Assembly (NCBI RefSeq): GCF_004000785.1
Contig: NZ_BILX01000004.1
Span: 159,497-223,496 of the forward strand
Source: Paenibacillus ehimensis NBRC 15659
GTDB lineage: Bacteria > Bacillota > Bacilli > Paenibacillales > NBRC-103111
Reading direction: 5' to 3'
DNA: 64,000 bases
Part shown: one piece after another, positions 25,217 to 34,272 of the stretch
Numbering within the stretch: position 1 is the first letter of the stretch
Layout of the letters: each line of letters opens with the position of its first letter
Notes under the pieces: model-generated
The model's database searches: none
Seen by the model: only the letters and a program-made list of their open reading frames with translations
What the model was told of the DNA's origin: nothing
Program-made: the position numbers and the translations under genes

Positions 25217-26959
25217 TTATCCCAAATGAAGCTCCTTCATCTTGTTGTACAGGGTTCCCCGGGAAATGCCCAGCAGCTTGGCTGCGGCGCTCTTGTTGCC
25301 GAGCGTCTTGGCCAAGGCGTCTTCGATTAGCGATTTTTCCTCTTCTTCGGTATTCCGCGTTTTCAATATTCGCAATTGCGGATCGGGCTGCTCCGCCCTT
25401 GTCTTGTCCAAATGCGGCTGCTCCTTTTGCAAATGCGCAGGGAGGCTGGTCATCGCAATGCGTTCGTTTTCGCTGAGAATCAGGCACCGTTCCACGACGC
25501 TCATCAGCTCGTTGATGTTGCCGGGCCAATCGTAATTGGCGAACGCCAGCATCACTTCGGGCTCAAGCTGCGGAATCGGCTTTTGATACTGCAGCGCAAA
25601 TTGTCTGACGAACGTTTGAACGAGCGACGGGATGTCTTCCTTTCGCTCGCGAAGCGCAGGCAAGGCGATGGAAATGACGCTCAGCGCGTAATACAAATCG
25701 GACCGGAACAGCTGTTTTTCGACCAATTTGTGCAAATCCCGATCCGTTGCCGCGATGATGCGGGCATGCACCGGAATAGGGGCGGTCCCGCCCGTCCGAA
25801 CGACCGTTTGCGTCTGAATGGATTGCGCCAGCTTCGCTTGAATGTCCGGCGGCAGCCGGTCGATTTCGTTCAGGAACAGCGTGCCTTGATCGGCCAATTC
25901 CAATTTTCCGGCGCTGCCGGTCTGATTTCCTGAAAAAGCGCCCCCCTGAAAGCCGAAGAGCTCCGTTTCCAGCAATCCGGCGGGGATGGAACCGCAATGC
26001 AGCGTAATGAACGGCTTGTCGGCCCGCGGACTGGCTTGATGAATCACTTGGGCAAGCTGTTCCTTGCCTACCCCGGCTTCCCCGATCAGCAGCAGAGGAT
26101 TTTCGGCTCCGGCCACTTTTCTCGCCAGCCGGATCGCATTGCCGATCAGTTCGCCTTTGCCCTTGATGAAGGAAAACGGGTCCTCATGGCTTGCCTGTTC
26201 GTCGAAGCGCGCCATATGGGTCGAAGAAAGCTCGTCGTTCAGACGGACCAATTGGGTGATGTCCTGCTCCGTGGCGATCCCGCCGATAATATGGCCGCTA
26301 TCATCCACAACGGGAGAAGCGTTGACCAGCACGTGGTTGCCGGGACGCGGACGGTGATACGTATTCCGGATCATCCGGCCTTCGTCCAGCATTCGGAGCA
26401 CCATGAGCGCCTCCGGTTGGAAATGCTCGCCAATGCGCCTGCCCAATATATCTTTTTTGTCGATGCCGTACGTCTCCTCGGCGACGGTATTCCAGCAAAT
26501 CACCGTGCCGCTCTGGTCGACGACCGTTACCGCGTCGGTTACCGTCTCCGCCAGCGTGAAGAAGTAGGAAGCGAGCCGCTGACGCTCTTTATAAACGAAA
26601 GTCAGCAGCTCGGCCATAAAGCTGTAACCGACCAAGGTTCCGTCGGCTTCCCGGAAGACGACGGGCCGCTGGGTCGCGGTGGGCAGCTGCATGAAGCTTT
26701 CGTAGTTCCCTGCGGCGACCTCCGAATGAGGGAGAACGGGAGACAGCAGATTCGGGCAGCACGCCAAGTCGTCGATCGTCGTATCCTGCCGCTGCTCGAA
26801 AAGCCAAAGATCCCCGGAGGTAAACAAGTAAGCGCTGTTATCCTTCAGGATGCAGACGGCAGCGTCTCGACGCAGGTATGCCGCAATGTCGCAAATTGTC
26901 GAATGAAGAGGAAGCATATGCATTTGTCGATGAATAGGTAATTGTTCAGCATTGAACAT
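25217..26959 (-). CDS. PAS-AAA+-Fis regulator with degenerate sigma-54 activator motifs
   Basis: A 580-residue protein with a variable N-terminal part, a PAS domain near residues 120-230 (VVDQSGTVICWN), an AAA+ domain and a Fis-type helix-turn-helix at the end (NKSAAAKLLGISRGTLYNKMK). The layout is that of RocR-like sigma-54 activators. However, the loop that contacts sigma-54 reads GAFSGN instead of GAFTGA, Walker B reads LFLNEI instead of LFLDEI, FRSDLYYALS lacks the second Arg of the usual DLYYRLN, and WPGNINEL replaces WPGNVREL. Walker A (GEAGVGKE) keeps its Lys. I start at the ATG at 26959 (GAGG six bases upstream), which lies next to an inverted repeat. It is divergent from the amino-acid importer. 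Confidence 0.85.
   Translation of the reverse strand: MFNAEQLPIHRQMHMLPLHSTICDIAAYLRRDAAVCILKDNSAYLFTSGDLWLFEQRQDTTIDDLACCPNLLSPVLPHSEVAAGNYESFMQLPTATQRPVVFREADGTLVGYSFMAELLTFVYKERQRLASYFFTLAETVTDAVTVVDQSGTVICWNTVAEETYGIDKKDILGRRIGEHFQPEALMVLRMLDEGRMIRNTYHRPRPGNHVLVNASPVVDDSGHIIGGIATEQDITQLVRLNDELSSTHMARFDEQASHEDPFSFIKGKGELIGNAIRLARKVAGAENPLLLIGEAGVGKEQLAQVIHQASPRADKPFITLHCGSIPAGLLETELFGFQGGAFSGNQTGSAGKLELADQGTLFLNEIDRLPPDIQAKLAQSIQTQTVVRTGGTAPIPVHARIIAATDRDLHKLVEKQLFRSDLYYALSVISIALPALRERKEDIPSLVQTFVRQFALQYQKPIPQLEPEVMLAFANYDWPGNINELMSVVERCLILSENERIAMTSLPAHLQKEQPHLDKTRAEQPDPQLRILKTRNTEEEEKSLIEDALAKTLGNKSAAAKLLGISRGTLYNKMKELHLG
26943..26958. promoter_or_regulatory. Operator candidate 1, TGTTCA-N4-TGAACA
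   Basis: A perfect inverted repeat with spacer GCAT that overlaps the start codon of the regulator gene. The same repeat recurs at 27060-27075. Binding here would block the regulator's own translation start region or promoter clearance. Confidence 0.55.
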
Positions 26960-27059
26960 AGGCAGCCTCGCATGGGGTTTTATAATTAAATTTAACATGA
27001 AAAAGAACGGGTTACAACTGAAGGCCATCCGCCGATTGGATTATTTTCCATGTAAAAAA

Positions 27060-27075
27060 TGTTCATTTTTGAACA
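27060..27075. promoter_or_regulatory. Operator candidate 2, TGTTCA-N4-TGAACA
   Basis: A perfect inverted repeat with spacer TTTT, 117 bases from the first copy, centre to centre. It lies 37 bases upstream of the -35 of the importer promoter at 27112. A further half-site TTGAACATA lies at 27368-27376. Confidence 0.55.
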
Positions 27076-27111
27076 TAAGGACAAAATGTGAAACTTTTTT
27101 TGTCAAAAGTA

Positions 27112-27140
27112 TGTACAAAATAACGATGCCTGTGTATAAT
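27112..27140 (+). promoter_or_regulatory. Sigma-A promoter candidate of the importer operon
   Basis: TGTACA at 27112-27117, 17 bases, then a perfect TATAAT at 27135-27140. The same TGTACA-17-TATARt arrangement stands before the proline dehydrogenase gene at 33232. The leader to the first large gene would be about 425 bases, which is unusually long. Confidence 0.5.
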
Positions 27141-27189
27141 CGGCTGTGTAAACAAATTTAACACTGCAAAGGGGAGGAAATAAAACATT

Positions 27190-27240
27190 TTGTGGAACGA
27201 TGTCATTTCACAAAGAAAAGGTCAAGTTTTTGTAAATTAA
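27190..27240 (+). CDS. Possible 16-residue leader peptide
   Basis: A very strong ribosome binding site, AAAGGGGAGG at 27168-27177, is followed not by a large gene but by a 16-codon frame from TTG at 27190 (or ATT at 27187) to TAA at 27240. It lies in the importer leader. Translation is unproven; the spacing of 12 bases to the TTG is long. Confidence 0.25.
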   Translation: MWNDVISQRKGQVFVN

Positions 27241-27436
27241 TCAAATCTTCAACGCATCGGCTCAAGCTCCTCATGCCGTCCGAAAGAGGACGGTGTTCCG
27301 ACAAATTTAGTTGAACGTCACTCATCAGAATAAAACTCCAAGCGCGTAATGCATTACACTCCGTCTATTGAACATACTGCCATCAACGATCCATTCATGC
27401 TTAGTACCCTATGGTTGATTTATCCGCTTCATTCGC

Positions 27437-27514
27437 CGGCGCCATTGCTGCGAAACGGCCACGACCGATCTGACGAAGAACACGGTAGATAAAAAGAAAT
27501 GCGCATTCGTTGCA
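27437..27514 (+). promoter_or_regulatory. Two weak sigma-54-like (-24/-12) elements
   Basis: CGGCGC-N5-CTGCG at 27437-27452 keeps the GG and GC with the required ten bases between them, and ATGCGC-N5-TTGCA at 27499-27514 has a perfect -12 but lacks the first G of the -24. Neither is a good match. Because the neighbouring regulator has lost key sigma-54 activation motifs, I give these low weight. Confidence 0.2.
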
Positions 27515-27523
27515 GAAGGTTTG

Positions 27524-27537
27524 TGAAAGCGGTTACT
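27524..27537 (+). promoter_or_regulatory. cre-like CcpA site before the importer
   Basis: TGAAAGCGGTTACT matches the cre consensus TGWAANCGNTNWCA except for the last base. It lies 36 bases before the first start codon and inside the transcript, so CcpA would act as a roadblock. A second site with the same single mismatch lies before the proline dehydrogenase gene. Confidence 0.6.
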
Positions 27538-27572
27538 TCATAAAGACAAAATTCGGGAGGTCGTCTAAAACA

Positions 27573-28739
27573 ATGAAAAAGCAAACTTCGATTGGAATTG
27601 CAACCGTTATCTTGGGAATGTTAGCGCTTACTGCATGCGGGGGGAATCCCGACGGAGCGAAGTCTGCATCAGGTTCGGCGGAAGGGTCGGCCTCGGGCAA
27701 GGAAATTAAAATCGGAATGATGTTCGCATTAAGCGGCAACGAGGCCAAAATGGGCCAGGACATGAAGCAGGCTGCGGAATTGGCGGCTGAAGAGATCAAC
27801 GCCGCCGGCGGCATTAACGGCAGCAAAATCAAGCTTGTCGCCCAGGACGACGCTTGCGATCCGCAGACCGCTACGGCTGCCGCCAACAAGCTCGTATCCG
27901 AAGGCGTCACCGCCGTCGTCGGCGGCTATTGCTCCGGCGCGGCGATCCCGGCTACCGGCGTGTTCCATCAAAACGGCATCCCGACGGTCATTACGGCAGC
28001 CAACTCGCAAAAAATCGCCGATCAGAAATTTCCGGAAATCTTCATGATCAACGGCACCGGGGTGCACCAGGCGCAGATGGCGACGGAGTATATGGTCAAC
28101 AAAAACCAAGCGAAAAAAATTGCGATCATTCATGACAACTCCGCGTTCGCCAAAGACTTGGGGGAAGTGACGAAGAAGCAGGTAGAGAGCGCGGGCGGGA
28201 AAGTGGTCGTATTCGACGCCGTGAACCCGGACGAAACGGATTTCTCTTCGCTGGTGTCCAAGCTGAAGCAAGCGCAGCCGGACGCGACGTACTGGACGGC
28301 GTACTATAAGGGCGGAGGCCTGTTTATTAAGCAGTTCAAGCAGCAGGGCGTTTCCGGCATCATCGGAGTGGGCGACGGCGCAAACGACAAGATGCTGATC
28401 GACATTGCCGGTAAAGAGGCGGCCGAAGGCACGTTCATCACCAACAGCCCGACGGCGGAATTTCTGCCGGAGGCGAAGAAATTTATCGATGATTATAAAG
28501 CCAAGTTCTCCCAGGAGCCGGGCCCGTATTCCGCTCTGCAATACGACGGAATTAAGCTGATGGCCGACGCCATCAAGCGCGCAGGCTCTACGGACAAAAA
28601 GGCGATTACCGAAGCCTTGGCCAAAACCGATTTAAAAACGCTCACCGGGCAAGTTTCCTTTACCCCGCAGGGCACGCTGACGAAGTCCAACTTTGTCGTT
28701 CTGCAGGTCAAAGAAGGCACTTTTGCTCCTTCGAAGTAA
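27573..28739 (+). CDS. Branched-chain-type amino acid ABC binding lipoprotein (LivJ-like)
   Basis: A 388-residue periplasmic-binding-type receptor of the Leu/Ile/Val family (Peripla_BP_6). Residues 1-23 are a lipoprotein signal with lipobox LTAC. IKIGMMFALSGNEAKMGQDM opens the mature domain and LVAQDDACDPQTA follows, both family hallmarks. It starts at the ATG at 27573 with GGGAGG 12 bases upstream. The family also binds proline, amides and other small amino acids. The two proline-catabolism genes downstream suggest that proline or a precursor is the cargo, which is an inference. Confidence 0.9.
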   Translation: MKKQTSIGIATVILGMLALTACGGNPDGAKSASGSAEGSASGKEIKIGMMFALSGNEAKMGQDMKQAAELAAEEINAAGGINGSKIKLVAQDDACDPQTATAAANKLVSEGVTAVVGGYCSGAAIPATGVFHQNGIPTVITAANSQKIADQKFPEIFMINGTGVHQAQMATEYMVNKNQAKKIAIIHDNSAFAKDLGEVTKKQVESAGGKVVVFDAVNPDETDFSSLVSKLKQAQPDATYWTAYYKGGGLFIKQFKQQGVSGIIGVGDGANDKMLIDIAGKEAAEGTFITNSPTAEFLPEAKKFIDDYKAKFSQEPGPYSALQYDGIKLMADAIKRAGSTDKKAITEALAKTDLKTLTGQVSFTPQGTLTKSNFVVLQVKEGTFAPSK

Positions 28740-28762
28740 GCTTGAGCCTTGAAACTCGAACG

Positions 28763-28787
28763 CGCGGCATGTGAAGATCGTGCCGCG
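28763..28787 (+). terminator. Hairpin after the binding-protein gene (partial terminator)
   Basis: CGCGGCA at 28763-28769 pairs with TGCCGCG at 28781-28787, followed by TATCTTTTC. The T run is broken, so read-through is expected. Such hairpins commonly lower permease expression relative to the binding protein. Confidence 0.5.
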
Positions 28788-28812
28788 TATCTTTTCAAAA
28801 AGGAGCGGTCCG

Positions 28813-29727
28813 ATGGAATTTCATCTTACCACCGACATTTTTGTGCAGCAGCTGATTAACGCTTTGATCGTAGGTTCCTTTTATGCTTTAATCGCGCTCG
28901 GTTATTCGATGGTCTACGGCATTATCAAACTGCTTAATTTTGCGCATGGCGATTTATTCATGGTCGGCGCTTTCGTCGGCTACACGGTATTGGCCAAGCT
29001 GACCGGTACGGGGGAAAGCTTGCTGGGGATGGGATTGGCTTTTGTGATCGCGATGATCGTTACCGGATTTTTAGGGATGGGAATCGAACGGATCGCCTAC
29101 AGGCCGCTGCTGAAGGCTCCCCGTTTATCGATATTGATTACCGCGGTGGGCATGTCGCTCGTGCTGGAGAATGCGATTATGGCGGGATACGGCGCCAAGC
29201 CGTATATTATGCCCGTAACGCTGCCGACAGACGGGTTTTCGCTGCTCGGCGCCAAAATTACGTATGCCCAGATCGGAATCATCGTATTCTCGGCCATCTT
29301 AATGATCGCTTTGCAATGGTTCGTGCATCGGACAATTTATGGAAAAGCGATGCGGGCGATTGCGATCGATCAGACGGCCAGCAGTCTGGTCGGCATCAAC
29401 GTGACGAAAGTGATTTCGTTGACTTTCTTCGTCGGTTCTTTCCTGGCCGCGGCCGCCGGCATGATGAATGCGAGCTATTACGGCAGCCTTACGTTTACGA
29501 TGGGCTTTATTTTCGGAATGAAGGCCTTCACGGCCGCCGTCATCGGCGGAATCGGCAACATTCGCGGCGCGATGCTCGGCGGCTTGATGCTGGGCGTGCT
29601 GGAGACGATCGGCACGTACCAATTCGGCGGCGAATGGAAGGATGTCTTTGCGTTCTTCATTCTCATCGTCCTGCTGGTGGTCAAACCGACGGGCCTTTTG
29701 GGCCAAAAAGTAACGGAGAGGATGTAA
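28813..29727 (+). CDS. Branched-chain-type amino acid ABC permease (LivH-like)
   Basis: A 304-residue permease with about eight hydrophobic segments. LINALIVGSFYALIALGYSMVYGIIKLLNFAHGD near the N-terminus (residues 12-45) is the LivH signature, and GKAMRAIAIDQTASSLVGI is the ATPase-contact loop. The ATG at 28813 follows AAAAAGGAG. It forms the membrane channel with the next gene product. Confidence 0.92.
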   Translation: MEFHLTTDIFVQQLINALIVGSFYALIALGYSMVYGIIKLLNFAHGDLFMVGAFVGYTVLAKLTGTGESLLGMGLAFVIAMIVTGFLGMGIERIAYRPLLKAPRLSILITAVGMSLVLENAIMAGYGAKPYIMPVTLPTDGFSLLGAKITYAQIGIIVFSAILMIALQWFVHRTIYGKAMRAIAIDQTASSLVGINVTKVISLTFFVGSFLAAAAGMMNASYYGSLTFTMGFIFGMKAFTAAVIGGIGNIRGAMLGGLMLGVLETIGTYQFGGEWKDVFAFFILIVLLVVKPTGLLGQKVTERM

Positions 29728-29730
29728 GGT

Positions 29731-30735
29731 ATGGAAAATGCGACGAAGCAAACCGTTGTTTTAAACCGCCCCAAAATCAATGCCAAATCTTCGGCGCTCG
29801 CGGCGCTGATGGTGCTGGCCGCGTTTTTCCCTTTCTTCGCCGGGCCTTACTGGCTGGACGTCGGCTTTCTCGCCGTGTTCTATATCGTTCTGGGGCTCGG
29901 ACTGAATGTCGTTGTCGGCTACGCGGGGCTGCTCGACCTCGGGTATTCCGCGTTTTTCGCGGTTGGCGCCTATACAACGGGCATTTTCATGACGCAGTTC
30001 CAAATGAATTTTTTCCTTGCTCTGGCGCTTAGCGGAATATTCGCGGCCGTGGCAGGCTTCATTATCGGAGCGCCGACCCTGCGGCTGCGCAGCGACTACT
30101 TGGCGATCGTCACGCTGGGCTTCGGCGAAATTGTCAAAATATCGGCCAAAAATCTGGAGTTTACCGGCGGAGCCTCCGGGATTTACGGCATCATGAGTCC
30201 GTTTCCCGCCCCGTCGACCTTCATGGGAATCACGATCAATAACCTGACGTACTGCTATTGGGCGATTCTGGTTTTGGCGGTCATCACGATTATCGCTTCC
30301 AAACGGCTCGGGCAGTCGAGAATCGGGCGTTCCTGGGCGTACATCCGGGAGGATGAGGACGCGGCGGAAGCGATGGGCATCAACCGGGTGCGCAGCAAGC
30401 TGGCCGCTTATTCGGTAGGAGCCTTGTTCGGAGGCTTGGCCGGATCCATCTTTGCAGTCAAAATGACGGCGATTGCGCCCGAGAGCTTCAACTTCATGCA
30501 GTCGGTCATGATTTTGCTGGCCGTGATCTTGGGCGGTCTTGGCCGGATTTCCGGCGTCGTGATCGGCGCGATCATCGTCATCGTTCTTCCCGAGTCGCTC
30601 CGGGATTTGAATAAGCTCATTCATTTGGATGTGGATATCGACCGCTACCGTTTCCTTATCTTTGGGGTCGCGCTGGTGATCCTGATGATTTTTCGCCCTC
30701 AAGGACTCGTTCCCGAGAGCCGGGGTAAAGAATAA
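29731..30735 (+). CDS. Branched-chain-type amino acid ABC permease (LivM-like)
   Basis: A 334-residue permease. GLGLNVVVGYAGLLDLGYSAFFAVGAY (residues 52-78) is the LivM signature and GRSWAYIREDEDAAEAMGI is the ATPase-contact loop. It begins three bases after the LivH-like gene, so the two are translated in step. Confidence 0.92.
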   Translation: MENATKQTVVLNRPKINAKSSALAALMVLAAFFPFFAGPYWLDVGFLAVFYIVLGLGLNVVVGYAGLLDLGYSAFFAVGAYTTGIFMTQFQMNFFLALALSGIFAAVAGFIIGAPTLRLRSDYLAIVTLGFGEIVKISAKNLEFTGGASGIYGIMSPFPAPSTFMGITINNLTYCYWAILVLAVITIIASKRLGQSRIGRSWAYIREDEDAAEAMGINRVRSKLAAYSVGALFGGLAGSIFAVKMTAIAPESFNFMQSVMILLAVILGGLGRISGVVIGAIIVIVLPESLRDLNKLIHLDVDIDRYRFLIFGVALVILMIFRPQGLVPESRGKE

Positions 30736-30754
30736 GCAATCCGAGGTGAGAGAT

Positions 30755-31530
30755 ATGGCGAACATGCGAATTTCCAATCTGCATCTTCAATTCGGCGGAT
30801 TGACGGCTGTCAACAACCTGAGCTTTGACATTCCGGACCATGCCGTGATGAGCGTTATCGGACCGAACGGGGCAGGGAAAACGTCTTTGTTCAACATGAT
30901 TACGGGCTTTTACCGGCCGACGCGCGGCGAAATTTTGTTCGACGGCGTAAATATCGTCGGGAAGAAGCCGAGCCAGATTACGGCGATGGGCATGGCCCGT
31001 ACCTTCCAGAACTTGCGCGTATTTCCGAACCTGACCGTGCTGGAGAACGTGATGGCCGGCATGCACTCCAGAACGAAGCAAGGGCTCGTCGGAGCGCTGC
31101 TGCGCACGCCCGGTCACCGCAAGGAAGAAGCCTGGATTCGGCAGGTGGCTGAGGACTGCATCCGTTTTGTCGGGATTGAAGCGTACACCGACAGGCTTGC
31201 CAAGAACCTGCCTTACGGCGCTCAGCGCTACTTGGAAATTGCGCGCGCCTTGGCGATTCAGCCGAAAATCCTGTTCCTGGACGAGCCGGCAGCGGGCTTC
31301 AATTTCAGCGAAAAGCAGGATTTGATCGGTTTGATCGGACGAATCCGCGAAGCTTACCGCATTCCCGTCGTCTTGATCGAGCACGACATGGGACTGATCA
31401 ACAAAGTCTCCGATCACATCATGGTGCTGAATTACGGGCAAAAGCTGGCGGAAGGCACGCCGCAGGACGTGCTGAACGATCCCCGGGTGATCGAAGCGTA
31501 TCTGGGCAAAGAAGAGGAGGATGAGGCGGT

Positions 31531-31534
<4 letters not shown>
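30755..31534 (+). CDS. Branched-chain-type amino acid ABC ATPase (LivG-like)
   Basis: A 259-residue ATPase with Walker A GPNGAGKTSL (near residue 38), the LivG-type signature LPYGAQRYLEIARAL and Walker B ILFLDEPAAGFN. I use the ATG at 30755 because GAGGTGAG precedes it at four bases; a GTG at 30746 lies inside that ribosome binding site. The TGA overlaps the next ATG by four bases. Confidence 0.92.
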
Positions 31535-32252
<718 letters not shown>

Positions 32253-32253
<1 letters not shown>

Positions 32254-33191
32254 TGGCTCGTCCTTTAGAGGAGCCGTTGTCTCAACCGGCCGTGACCACG
32301 AAACGCGGCAGTCTGCCCGTGTCGCCGTATGCCTTGCTGTTTATCGGGGTCTTCTCCGTGGCGTTATCTTCCATCTTTATTAAGTGGTCGTCGGCTCCGG
32401 CCTCGATCATGGGCATGTACAGACTGCTGTTCACGATTGTGCTGCTGCTTCCGTTCAGGCCGTGGAAGCAAACGGGAGCCGGCCGGTTTTCCTGGAGCTT
32501 TAAGGGCAGCCTGCTGCTGGTGCTGTCCGGCTTGTTTCTTGGTCTGCACTTTCTGTTCTGGATGGAGTCGTTAAAGCATACTTCCGTTGCCAGCTCCATG
32601 ATCTTGTTGACGCTGCAGCCTGTTTTTATTATGATCGGCTCCTTTTTCTTGTTTAAAGAGCGGACTTCCGTGCAAGGCGTGGCCAGCTTGATCGTTGCCC
32701 TGGTCGGATCGGTATTGATCGGCTGGGGAGATATCGGCTTCTCGGAGCAGGCTCTTTACGGCGATATGCTGTCGATTGCCGGAGCGCTCAGCTACTCGCT
32801 CTATTTGATGGCAGGGCAAAAGCTGATGAAAGAAATTCCGTCCATGCTGTACAGCCTGTTTGTTTTTATCATTGCCGCATTGCTGCTGTTTGTGTTTAAT
32901 ATGTTCAATCATTATACACTTACGGATTATTCCTTGACGGACTGGGGCATTTTTGTTTTGCTCGCGTTGATTCCAACCGTGATGGGGCAGATGCTGTTCA
33001 ATTGGCTTTTAGCCTACGTAAACGCGACGACGGTGTCCATGGCGGTCATCGGAGAACCGGTGTTGGCGATCATTCTGGCCTATCTGTTATTGAACGAACA
33101 GCCTACCTGGCTTCAGGCGTCCGGCGGGCTTTTAACCATGCTCGGCGTAGGAATTTACTTTCGAATCAAGCCCAAGAGTGTTCAAAAATAG
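32253..33191 (+). CDS. EamA/DMT family transporter coupled to the importer operon
   Basis: A 312-residue drug/metabolite transporter with ten hydrophobic segments in two EamA repeats (residues about 25-155 and 170-300). Family members are often amino-acid or metabolite exporters. Its ATG overlaps the stop of the LivF-like gene (TGATG). Pairing an importer with a possible exporter in one operon suggests overflow or exchange, which is an inference. No clear terminator follows; an AT-rich hairpin near 33197-33221 is weak. Confidence 0.88.
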
Positions 33192-33231
33192 ACACAATAA
33201 TTAAAAATAAACAAAATTATTGGTTAATGTG

Positions 33232-33260
33232 TGTACAATTTCGTCATTTGATTGTATAGT
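33232..33260 (+). promoter_or_regulatory. Sigma-A promoter of the proline catabolism genes
   Basis: TGTACA at 33232-33237, 17 bases, TATAGT at 33255-33260. It repeats the TGTACA -35 of the importer promoter. Confidence 0.55.
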
Positions 33261-33268
33261 GTAAATAC

Positions 33269-33282
33269 AGATAACGCTTTCA
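33269..33282 (-). promoter_or_regulatory. cre-like CcpA site before proline dehydrogenase
   Basis: Read on the minus strand, TGAAAGCGTTATCT matches TGWAANCGNTNWCA except for the last base, the same mismatch as in the site at 27524. It begins nine bases after the -10 and so covers the transcription start, a classic repression position. Confidence 0.65.
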
Positions 33283-33325
33283 TACGACAACAATGCATGG
33301 TTCAAGAAGGAGGATTCGGTAGTCC

Positions 33326-34240
33326 ATGGAAGTGCTCATGCGGAATATGTTTCAAGCGATCGGAAAGAGCCGTTCCGCGAATCAATTGGCTAAAAGGTAC
33401 GGCTTGCGCTTCGGCGCGTCCCGCTTCGTCGCAGGCGAAACGATCAAGCAGTCGATTGAGGTGGTTCGCAAGCTGAATCAATCCGGCCGGGTCGTCACGT
33501 TGGACCATTTGGGCGAATTTATTTCCACCGAGGCCGAGGCCATGGAATCGACCGAAATGTGTCTGCGAACCTTGGACGCGATCGCGGAATCCGGCGTTCA
33601 GTCCAACCTTTCCCTGAAGATGACTTCACTCGGGCTGGATATCGACAAAGAGCTGTGCATGAGCAACATGCGCAGAATTTTGGACAGAGCCCGGGAATAC
33701 GGTAATTTCGTGCGCATCGATATGGAGGATTACGCCCACTGTCAGGTGTCGCTCGATATTTACCGCGAGCTTCGTCAGACCTACGACAATGTCGGGATCG
33801 TCATTCAGGCATACTTGTACCGCACGGAGCAGGATATGAAGGATCTGAACGAGCTGCGGGCCAATCTGCGCCTGGTGAAGGGAGCCTACAAGGAGTCTCC
33901 GAAGGTGGCCTTCCCGGAAAAGAAAGATGTCGACGAGAACTACAAGAAGATCATCAAGATGCACCTGCTGAACGGAAACTATACCGCGGTTGCGAGCCAT
34001 GACGAGAACATGATCGCGTTTACCAAGCAGCTTGTCCAAGAGCACGGCATCCCGAACGACCGCTTCGAGTTCCAGATGCTCTACGGCATTTGCGAGGAGC
34101 TGCAAAACCGGCTGGTCGCCGAAGGCTACAAGGTGCGCGTCTACGTTCCGTACGGGATCGATTGGTTCGGTTACTTCATGCGGCGGTTGGCCGAGCGTCC
34201 GGCGAATGTATGGTTTGTGCTGAAAAATATGTTTAAATAA
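33326..34240 (+). CDS. Proline dehydrogenase
   Basis: A 304-residue monofunctional, FAD-dependent proline dehydrogenase of the Bacillus PutB/FadM type. It oxidises proline to pyrroline-5-carboxylate and passes electrons to the membrane quinone pool. Family features are SLKMTSLGLDID, RIDMEDYAHC, LRLVKGAYKE and the C-terminal YGIDWFGYFMRRLAERPAN that closes the active site. The ATG at 33326 is 12 bases after GAAGGAGG. It is followed 32 bases later by P5C dehydrogenase. Confidence 0.93.
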   Translation: MEVLMRNMFQAIGKSRSANQLAKRYGLRFGASRFVAGETIKQSIEVVRKLNQSGRVVTLDHLGEFISTEAEAMESTEMCLRTLDAIAESGVQSNLSLKMTSLGLDIDKELCMSNMRRILDRAREYGNFVRIDMEDYAHCQVSLDIYRELRQTYDNVGIVIQAYLYRTEQDMKDLNELRANLRLVKGAYKESPKVAFPEKKDVDENYKKIIKMHLLNGNYTAVASHDENMIAFTKQLVQEHGIPNDRFEFQMLYGICEELQNRLVAEGYKVRVYVPYGIDWFGYFMRRLAERPANVWFVLKNMFK

Positions 34241-34272
34241 TCCATTCCTAATTATTGAGAGGGGACTAATCC

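Noticed and set aside
27437..27452. Confident sigma-54 promoter before the importer
   Set aside because: The match is weak (four mismatches outside GG and GC) and the neighbouring regulator lacks the residues for sigma-54 activation. Kept only as a low-confidence site.
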